The notes beneath the pieces are model-generated. The model made no database searches. It saw only the letters and a list, made by a program, of their open reading frames with translations, and was not told the DNA's origin. Position numbers and translations under genes: made by a program. Shown in pieces: positions 55,051-64,000 of a DNA stretch of 64,000 bases. How positions within the stretch are numbered: the first letter of the stretch is position 1; every line of letters begins with the position of its first letter. Origin of the DNA: Akebia trifoliata (Eukaryota; Streptophyta; Magnoliopsida; Ranunculales; Lardizabalaceae); assembly GCA_017979445.1 (NCBI GenBank), contig CM030714.1, positions 10,523,569-10,587,568 of the forward strand, written 5' to 3'.

Positions 55051-57130
55051 ATAAGTGTGGCGCCCCGCCGAACACTAACACAAATCCCCATGTCAGATCT
55101 CGAGGTATTATGTAGCACCTCGAAATTTCAGCATGGTTTCCTCTGTTTATGTTAGCATTCCAAGGCGTTCAACCTGCACCTGATAAACGACATACAATCC
55201 TGCATTTACATACATAATGTAATAACGAGCGGAAGCCTATATACATCTAATATCGTACGATAAATCAGAGTACGGAAGAAGAAAATTTATATACAGGATT
55301 ATACAGAGATTTTCTCATTCTAATAAAAGTCCTAACGCTCATAACAACATCTATAATACTACTTAGACAAACTAACACCATTAGAGGGGTGTAGCCCCAA
55401 TACTCACCAAGTGACAAAGTCTGGCTATCTATTTGACCCACCAGATGATTCTCACTCGTGCTCTATACTTGTCTCGCCAAGCTTTAGATCTGAAACTAAA
55501 AAAATAGAGAAGGAAAGGGTGAGTAACAAGGGTTACCCAGTAAGGAAGCAACAATTTCTGCCAATAACCTCTCCTAACATGAACGAATAAACATACTGAA
55601 TCATTTTAAAATAAACAAAATTTTACAGAAGAAAACTACGATTAACTGGTACATATAGCCAGGGATGAGCAACTAAACATTTTAAAACTCACATTACATC
55701 AATCAGCAGTACTCACTATAACATTCTCTTTTTATACAAATCTAATTAATCAAATGGAAACAATAAACATGCATTTCATCTTATATATCAAAATAAGCAA
55801 CAGATACATAATACACAATGGTGGAGTATTGGAATTAGAGAGTTGGGATTCACGACTGGATCACTCTCAGTCGGGACATGATGTTACAATTCTTCTCGGG
55901 CTTTTAGTTCCTGATTTTGTGGCTGGTCACTGTTTACCACGCTTGGTTGACCATTTATCCGGCTCAGGCTGGCCGTTTGACGTGACCGTAAGCAATGGGT
56001 CTTTTTTCGATGTGTCAGAACGTTCGACTACTATAGATTGTTAGTGATCACTGACTAATCATCTTCGTCTATGCCTATCAGGCGTACATGTGATTCCCAA
56101 AGATACAAACCATTCGTATACGACCACCTTTACATTACAAGTTCACTGGTAAAGATAGAGATGAATAAACCCGGATTCCAGTTGTGACTCCACTCTCATA
56201 CGCGTCACATACCACGTATGAGTTTGGTGGTCCCTACCGTACATCCCAGGATAGTACACCACTCCGGATGATATGATGCACTATCCCTTCAAGCATTCAC
56301 AAACTCTTTAACAGCTCACAAAATAGCTACTTATATATATTATTTTCATTTGAAAACAAAAGAGAAATTAACAATACAAGGTTGAGAATAGATATCCAGT
56401 TTCCTACCATGCAAGTGTGGCCACCCGGCCTAAAATTAATAACATAACAGAGCGCCACGCGCTAACAGAAAGTAAATAAACATGCAACCAGTAACATTAT
56501 CCCTGGATATCCGTTCACCAACCTGCATACAACACAACAACGTAAAATGCAGACATCACCCCTCGGGTGTGACTCTGACATTTTACCGTTTCATACCCTT
56601 TTTCCCTTTTTTCGACTTTTACAGTTTTCAATCTCTTCATAAAATATCCATTTTCTGATATTCATCAACTCAATATGAGTTCATTGAATATTAAATCACA
56701 TTTTTCAACTATAAAATTTATTTCTATCAATAATATTGAAAAAAATACAAATTTCATATCAAAACGGGGTCCGAGCAGTGCACAAGACCCAATTTATGGC
56801 AATAACCCGTTAAAATACCCTACCCACGTATAATTTATTAAAAATACAATTAAACATATCAAACATGCAATTTCTGGCGTGAATTTTTGAAATAACAAAA
56901 TAATTCTATATTTTAAAAATACATCCAAATTTTTCGATAAAATCCTAAATGCAATTTTCACAATCTAGATTACTAATAGAAATTGAGAGTTCCTTACAAT
57001 CACTAGGCGACGGAATTGAAGCACGTGCGCGGAAATCGAGGCGAACGGCACGGAAATCGAGACGGATCGAACTTCGAAGCGGCTGATTTTCGAAATCGGC
57101 CCGGTGGTTTTGAAGATCTCGATGTGCTCG

Positions 57131-57545
57131 TCTCTTCTCCCTTCTACGATGAAAGACGGTTTGACCCCAAAATTGATAAAAATCGAGGTTGAAGTTACAA
57201 AATCTCCGTATAAAAATACGGCTGATTTTTGACTATACGGGGTGAAAAAGGCGAGAAAACGAAAGGAATTTGGTTGGGTTATGTAGAGAATGAGGCTGCG
57301 GACGTTTCTCCCTTCTGCGTCGGAAGACGATTTGACCCCGAAACGGACAAAATCCGAGGTCAAAGTTTCAAAATTTCCGTATCCACATACGACTGATTTT
57401 TGACGATATCGGGTGAAATAGAAAGTGAAATGAAGAAAGGTTGGGTGGGTTTTGTAGATGTTGAGGCTGCGGATCTTTTTTCCTTCTGCGGCGATCGTCG
57501 ACGGCGAGCCATTTGCACAAGATCTGAGGTGGAAGTTTGAAGAAA
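57131..57545. repeat. Internal tandem repeats of the solo LTR (period about 175 bp)
   Basis: ttctcccttctacgatgaaa (57131), ttctcccttctgcgtcggaa (57307) and ttttccttctgcggcg (57478) start successive units. Each is followed by a variant of gacggtttgacccc, by atctccgtat / atttccgtat and by cggctgatttttgac / cgactgatttttgac. Confidence 0.75.
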
Positions 57546-57664
57546 AAAAAAATGAATTTTTCGTTGTATATGTCGCGGCTGAAATGACGAGTTAGGGAAG
57601 ATGAGATTAAAAAAAATTAAAAATATTATTTAAATAAAATGTGGGACGAATTCGGTATTTTATC

Positions 57665-57996
57665 AATTGTTTCGATCGATGATAACTTGATCATTCGGAC
57701 TCCAAAACTAACAAATGAATACTCTATTTTGCCTAATTTTTCGTTCTGGATCAAATGGTGTAGTCAATTTCTAAAAATTATGTCTCCATCAAAAAGTTAC
57801 ATTTTTTGCCTGAGGTGACCCCTAAACTTGATGTCGTTCTCGTTTTTGACGATAATCCGACTTCCTGGTCTCCAAAAATGACAAATAAATAGTCCATATT
57901 CAATAATTTTTCGTTACGAACCCAATGGTATAATCGAATTTTAAAAATTATTTCTCTAACACAAAATCACTGTTTTTGCCTGGTCCGACCCGATAA
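57665..57996. repeat. Second internal duplication of the solo LTR
   Basis: Two units of about 165-175 bp share ggactccaaaactaacaaat / ggtctccaaaaatgacaaat, taatttttcgtt, caatggtataat-like sequence and gtttttgcctg. Confidence 0.65.
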
Positions 57997-58222
57997 TCGA
58001 GGATCTTGCAACTTTTATATTCAAACTCGCATTTGAGCGTGCTTACAGGTTAAACTATGTTTTTCGATCATTTTGAATCTAATGGTGAAGTCAGATTCCA
58101 TTAAAAATGATCAGAAATATCCTAAAATTTTACCCCTAAGTCCCACTTTCAAGATTTTATTAAAATTTCACTATTTATTTTTTCTCGAGATACGAATTAC
58201 AAATTCGGGATTTTACAATAAG

Positions 58223-61200
58223 AGTTGCAAATCAACTCTACTCCTTGTCGATGTATGACTAAAATAATACAAGGTAAAAATACAACACTCAACTAAAACA
58301 AAAAAGAATAAAAGAATAAAGCAAAAAGATAGGATTGACCTACTGAATATTAAAGGATTTTCAAATTTAACCTTCTAAAAGTCCAATAATGATCAGACTT
58401 GGGCTTAGCCAACTTGACTGCAATACAAGCATAGGACTGGTCTAAGGTACAACTCGCCTCTTTAAGACTATAGTAGGGACCAACAATGTTTTACTTAAAA
58501 ACCCATCCATTGACAGCCTTATTTCCAAGATTGGGACTATGTTATCTAAAGAGGTACTAATGTGTCAAATGCGATTGAATTCCTAAGGGCGTCAAAACCA
58601 GAATCATTAAATTTTATAAGTTTTGGTTCTCAAATTGGTGGAATTTGAGTTGAAATCATCAAAACAATTCTCCGTAAACGATTTTGATTCTCAATTCTTA
58701 CTGGTTTTAGATCTCAATTGATTCGATTTTAAAAGATTCGACTCTAATCGATTCCAATAAAAAAGAATTGAGAACTGGGATTTTGGACTTCAGTTCGGAT
58801 TAATTGGGTACGTATGCATCAGCCTCTTCTCCAGCCTCATTAAATAAAGGGATGTGTCATCCCTCCACGTAAGAAGATTAAAAATCTGCCTATGCAACTA
58901 AGAGATTTATATCAACCCAAAAGTTCTTATTTCATTTATACTCCATTAGAGAAATGATGAAGTGTACCGGATTCATGGGATGACCCATATATCTTGGCTA
59001 TAAGGGTGGCAATCGGTCAGGTGGCCGTGTCGTGTTGAGATAACGGTATTTTGAAAATTTACTCAATTCAAACCCGGTCCATTTAACAATCTTGTCAAAA
59101 ACTTGAACTTGAACTCGATTCTGACACATTTATTAAATAGGTAACCTCACCTGACTTATGGAATTCATTCAGCAAAAATTCTAATCTTAAATGAAAAAAA
59201 TAAGTTTCGTTACCATCACCCAAAAAAATTCCAACGTTCTTAAAATTTTGTCCTCTTCCCATGATATTGGATCATGTTTTTGGATGCCACATGATAATGC
59301 AGTCAGGAAACTTTCTTTTCTAACATAGTAAGGAAAGTATTTTTCATTCCCAATTTGAAAATTTAACTCTTAATTATTTAAAAAATATCTTAAAATATCT
59401 TTTATATTTTATAAAATTAAAAAAAAAAAATGTATTACGAAATAATTCTACAAAATTCTAGTAAAAAATTAGGTAATATTAAAAATCCATACGTCATATG
59501 TTTCATGATTTAAAATGACATTAATAACACATCACACAATAATTAGATGTGCCAAAACAAGTGAAGCAGATTGATAACCCTTACCTAAAAATGACGCATT
59601 TAATAATCGTGTTAGAAACATCGTCACCAGTATGATCCAAAACCAATTAGGCTTTGTCTAAATCTGATAATTTCGTGTCGTTTTGGAGTCTTGTTAAGAT
59701 TACCACGCCTAACGGGCTGTCATATTCCGTCCTAAGTCGACGGTCACATGGATGACAAAATTATTTTCCTTCATAGTAAGATGACATGTCGACCCCATAC
59801 ATCAATCACAGTTAATAGATTCTGAACAAATCACCACCGTCCAAAATAGTACATTAGAAACTAAAAGCTTACTTTCCAAACTGATTTAGTGGCGTATAAT
59901 GGTTCGATGTCATTCAAGGTTCCTGTCCGCTATCAGGGTTTATGGAACCCACACATTTACACGTGGCGTAATATGCTGTACTTTGGGACCCATGATTCAA
60001 TTATACAAACGGCAATCATTGCGGATGCTTAGGGGTGTCAACGATGGGTTTGAGATGGGCTTGAATGAACCCAAACCCAATCCTAAAGAAGCAGATCTTA
60101 GGACCTAAGTGTACTAAATCCAAGCCTGGCCTAATAGTCTCGCACTAAGCTTAAATGAACCTTAATCCATCTCTAAGGGTCTGTTTCATCACTAGAAAAA
60201 TCATTTTATTGATCCTGAATATGATTTTCCTTGACCCTATGATGGTAAATCCTACTGTGCTAGATTAACTTTAATGTTGTTTGTCTGACATTGATCTCGA
60301 TATAGGTTTAGTTTGCATATTGTTTGTCCGAAACTAGTGCAAGTTTATTTTGATGTAGTAAAATATTCCAAATTCAAAATTTAATATTAAATATTAAATT
60401 CAACACAAAATAAAATCTTAAGATAAAAACGAATATTCTAATTAAAAATAAGAAAAAATTTAAAATCACTCCACATCTATACTTCCAAATTTTAAATTAA
60501 AATTTAACAGTGAAAAATATTTTTTTTGAAGCTCATAGAATGTTGTCCTCTACATCCATGTGGCATCAGATCATGTATTTGAATGCCATAAGTGAGCTCA
60601 ACAAATCTTACTTAGTAAAGCTAGCCTTACTCAAACAAAAACAGAATATAACCATGTCTATTGAGTCCGACTAGCCTCACTAACTTAGTAAGATTTCAAC
60701 TCTTATGTCATTGAGCATACTTTGTAGCATATAAGATTTTCTAGGATAGCGTATCTTACAACCTAACTAGAGAGGATAACATGGCCTAAAGAGGCGGTTT
60801 ATACCTAAATATCCTTCAACCTTTATTGGCCTTAAGTCCAATTAAACCTAAGTTTGATCCTAACAGATTTAGGTTGGATTCGGGTTGATTGGATTTTATA
60901 AAAATATAAATTCATGTGTATTGTGACTATTTAATTTTACTTTTCATTAATATGGACATCTAATCTACATCCTGAAAGGAAAAAAGATTAAAGTTGAGAG
61001 TAAATTTATAATGTTATGATATATTTCATAAAAAATTATTACAAATTATGAGGTGGCATGTGCAAACGCACATGTATCTTAAAAGGTTTATTTGTAATTT
61101 AAATTAAAGCGTGGTTTTGAAGATTATATAGTAAAAAAGTATATTTTTATAATTTTGAAAATTAACCAACGTGATTTTAGGGATGTTGGATTGCAATTTT

Positions 61201-61262
61201 CGTGATTTTAACTAAAATGACCCATTATAAAAATAAAGATTATAAATCTTAGGATAATTTAG
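58223..61262. other. Intergenic with family D and hAT-like remnants
   Basis: Family D motifs lie at about 59275-59345 and 60565-60710. A ttaggggtgtcaacgatggg at 60029 looks like the left end of another family E-type element. No gene is supported; the 69-codon frame at 59899 has no family features. Confidence 0.45.
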
Positions 61263-62368
61263 TAACAACCTCATATGAAATGTAAGATTGGGGTATACTT
61301 TCCTAAACTTTCATTGACCCCGTCAAATCGTTAATAAAAATGATTGTCTTTTATCAGAGACAGTAAAATGTCAAAAATACTTTTAATGTGTTCAAATTAT
61401 GAAAATGCCCTTCGATTAGAATAATCCAACTTTGTTCAATTTAACCTTTCTAAACCCAAAATTCATTAGAACCCCAACCATTCTCAATCAAAGTTTTCAT
61501 CAATTCAAACCTAAATATTGTATATTTAAAGTTAAATCTCACTGTTTTCACCTCGATCTCATCATTTTCAACCTAATCTCACTGTGTTCATCTCAATTTA
61601 ATCATTATCATCGTATCCCAAAGGCATTCTTTGACCTAATGCTTCGAATCTTCACATGGAAAATACTGAAAACAAAAAATATAATCAAGAGAAAGAGCTG
61701 AAATAATGAAGAAACTAAAATTAGTAATACCTTTTCTGTAAATATTAATATTAATTCTACCCCCTTGCGCAGTAAAGAACATAAATGAATTTTTTTTGCT
61801 TGATTTTTTTCTACAGAAACTTAAGTCTTAAGGTCAAAATTGTTAAAAGAACTCACTAGAGAGTTCAAACATCCACTCATTGCATGACATATGAGATCTT
61901 TAACTTGATTGATGAAAATCTAACCTGAACTCAAAATCAGATTTAAAGACATTAATGATAGGGTTTCAAAGCAATGGATCTAAATAATAAAATCCTAACA
62001 CTTTCAAGAACGATCCAACAATTAATAAAAAAATACCCTAACTTGAATAGGTGAGATAATGGTGAAACCCTTATTTCATCTTCTTGTTTTTCAAAAAGAT
62101 GAAGTTAGGATTTTTCTTTTAATCTAGTGGTGTAAAACATTTCAATCAAATGGTTTAGATTATATTATATTAGTTTTTTTTTTTAAATTAAAACAATGGT
62201 ATTTTGATAATTTAAATGCTACAAGGGCAATTTGAATATTCGGACGGTAGACTATCAACTGAACAAACATCGGTAACCATTTGAATGGGTCTAGGGGGAT
62301 AGACCTCTTTTTGCATTTTGCAATGGGATAACCCTAATTTCGCCCATTTCACAGGGAGGGTGTTAGTA
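61263..62368. mobile_element. Possible non-autonomous DNA element (about 1.1 kb)
   Basis: The left stretch agtaacaacctcatatgaaa then gtaagattggggtatac is weakly the inverse of the right stretch gcattttgcaatgggataac, cccatttcacagggaggg, gttagtaaa. Both resemble the ends of the fold-back at 41873-42168. Boundaries are approximate. Confidence 0.4.
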
Positions 62369-62694
62369 AAATAGCCTAAATTTTATTAGGCTAAGACCAT
62401 AATTCATTTCTTATATAATGGATTGAAATTTTTTGACCTAATCTTTGTAGGCTCAAAAGCAAGGACCTATACCTTATTTCTTTCTTCTCTTTTGGGCATT
62501 GTTGTGTTAGCATGCCAAATTGAAAGCATTAGTTGTGCTCGATGTGGACGAGTAAGGCCAGTTGAGAATTTTTTGGTGAACAAAATAGTTAATCTTAGAT
62601 TTCACGTAATCTCATTGTGAGTTCTACGTGAGAAGTATCTTAGTGTTGAGTCTACCTTAGAAGTATCTTACTACTAGACCACAAGCCATATTTG

Positions 62695-63060
62695 CAAGCT
62701 GGCTTTAGTGCATTGAGCGGCGGCTACCACGTGCGAAGAGTGAGCAGGAAAAAAAAAAAACGAGATTGGCGGAATGAGAACCGTTCGATGATGTCATTGG
62801 TGGGACCCACAAAAGAACTGCAGTACGTGTCACTGTGATTATAAAATAGGAGAATATTTTAGATCTCCGAGAAAGACTAGGGGGAAGGCAGAGTGGGGCC
62901 CACATGCGCGTGCATTTCCTCTCCAATTAAGCAAAGAATCCGGGCGGCCGTGTCTTGAAATTCTTTCCCTCCAATTTGATGACGTCAAGGAATGGGTTTT
63001 CCGAGGTGGACAGCATGGAAATGGTGCGTTACACGTCAGCAGAGTTTATTCTCTATACAA
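62695..63060. promoter_or_regulatory. Promoter-like patch with ACGT-core motifs
   Basis: Unusually GC-rich for the window. Contains CACGTG (62728-62733), ACGTGTCA (62825-62832), a perfect TGACGTCA (62980-62987) and ACACGTCA (63031-63038), all typical bZIP/bHLH cores, plus a TATA-like TATAAAATA at 62840-62848. No coding exon follows within the window. Confidence 0.45.
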
Positions 63061-64000
63061 CTAGCAACTTGATTAATGGGCCCACATTTCCATCATCTTC
63101 GTCATCATATATGAAAAAAAAAAAAAAAAATCAATCAATCAGCCAAGTGCCATTCTTACTTGGGCCATCGAGTCTATAATATTGATATTGCTGATTTTCG
63201 ATTTAGTTCACAATGTATCTAGAGTTTGAACCTTCATGTTTCTCTTTGTTTGATCGGTTTTTACATCGATTCTGACATAAGTGGAATTAGAATCACAATA
63301 AAAGATGAAAAAAATCATGAGTACCCATCAATTCCATCTTAAAAGAATCAATTAAGATAAAAAGTACCTTAAGTGATCGTAGATTTTAATTTATTTTCTG
63401 AAAGACATTTTCTAAATTTAAAATATAAAAATAAAAATAAAATTTTAAAAATTAACAAATATTATATTATTGTGTGATCATGACACTTCACTGATTTTTG
63501 ATAAAAAAAACACCCTCGTAATTATATTAAATTCAAATGTAAAGGTAAGGGCATTTGTTAGATAATCAATTTACTCAGCCTTCTCTCATTATAATAGTAA
63601 ACATCATAATGTTTAAGAAATATATTTAAAAAATGTCTTTCCATGAATCATTGTGAAATTTTTTTCCTTTCAAGAAAATAATACATGATCAACAAAATTA
63701 TTGAGAACATAATTGAAATTTGTTTTAGTATAAATAGGTTTGTTTATATGTTTTTCAAAAATTAAAATACATCTTTACAAGTAATAAATTTTTAGAAAAT
63801 ATGACTTATTTTAAATTCAAATATAAAATTTATATTAAAAATCAAAAAACATTATATAATCTATTTACTTTAAGGTACTTGAGTACCCTTCAAATAGAAC
63901 CAAATTGATTTTGAATCCTATTGATTCAATTCCTTTTAAACTCAACTTTACTTTGGATATGGGAAAAATATCCAAAACAAAAGATTTACGATTCTTATTC
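63061..64000. other. Intergenic, unassigned
   Basis: A-run at 63113-63130, then AT-rich sequence with no supported feature to the window end. Confidence 0.5.

Larger units (their letters stand above)
55056..58217 (-). mobile_element. Solo LTR of a large LTR retrotransposon (3162 bp)
   Basis: The unit starts TGTGGCGCCCC and ends GGGATTTTACA, so TG...CA, and is flanked on both sides by ATAAG (55051-55055 and 58218-58222), a perfect 5-bp target duplication. No gag or pol domain lies inside. LTRs of this length are known from Ty3-gypsy elements such as the Tekay/Del group, which I suggest but cannot prove. The orientation is inferred as minus from the end TGTAAAATCCCG. Internal tandem repeats are listed separately. 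The 132-codon minus frame at 56965-57363 arises from these repeats. Confidence 0.85.

Noticed and set aside
56965..57363. 132-codon minus frame
   Set aside because: It falls wholly in the tandem repeats of the solo LTR and reflects the repeat unit.
62423..62620. 65-codon frame with hydrophobic start
   Set aside because: It looks signal-peptide-like, but has no further support, no conserved cysteine pattern and no splice partner.
1..64000. CRISPR array, bacterial operons, rRNA genes
   Set aside because: No regularly spaced direct repeats with unique spacers, no rRNA-like sequence, and the spliced genes are plant-like.

Overview
The window looks like AT-rich, repeat-dense nuclear DNA of a flowering plant, most likely a eudicot. 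The grounds are two spliced plant genes, an ORM/ORMDL homologue and a Dof transcription factor, a small cluster of defensin-like peptide genes, Ty1-copia retrotransposons primed by initiator tRNA-Met, tRNA-derived SINEs, many fold-back MITEs, and an endogenous caulimovirid. I cannot fix the genus.

Layout. 0-15.4 kb: a tandem cluster of defensin-like (cysteine-rich secreted peptide) genes. One copy is cut by the left window edge, one is a pseudogene, and one is an intact two-exon gene (14300-15085). Between them lie a truncated copia element (2323-5428), hairpin MITEs and an hAT-like element with another MITE nested inside. 15.4-21 kb: a scrambled, inactivated endogenous pararetrovirus in three blocks (+, -, +), bordered by TA-rich DNA. 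21-25.5 kb: MITEs and unassigned DNA. 25.5-36.7 kb: an ORM gene of three exons with 4.8 and 5.5 kb introns; the introns hold MITEs, SINE pieces and a nest of copia-type LTRs. 36.7-46.4 kb: gene-poor, with a copia remnant and a cluster of fold-back elements near 41-42 kb. 46.4-48.3 kb: a two-exon Dof gene on the minus strand. 48.3-64 kb: gene-poor, with two SINEs, an array of three hairpin elements at 51.8-52.7 kb, and a 3.16 kb solo LTR with a perfect 5-bp target duplication (55056-58217). A promoter-like patch lies near 62.7-63.0 kb.

How things relate. ORM proteins restrain serine palmitoyltransferase in the ER, the Dof protein is a nuclear DNA-binding regulator, and the defensin-like peptides are predicted to be secreted. 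Nothing in the sequence suggests these genes act together. The most distinctive signal is a family of nested-palindrome elements (family A here). Each full copy carries two copies of one long hairpin, enclosed by longer outer inverted repeats, and sits in a (TA)n tract. At least eight full or partial copies are present; several differ in their outer ends while sharing the inner hairpin. Family letters A-E are local names used only in this annotation.
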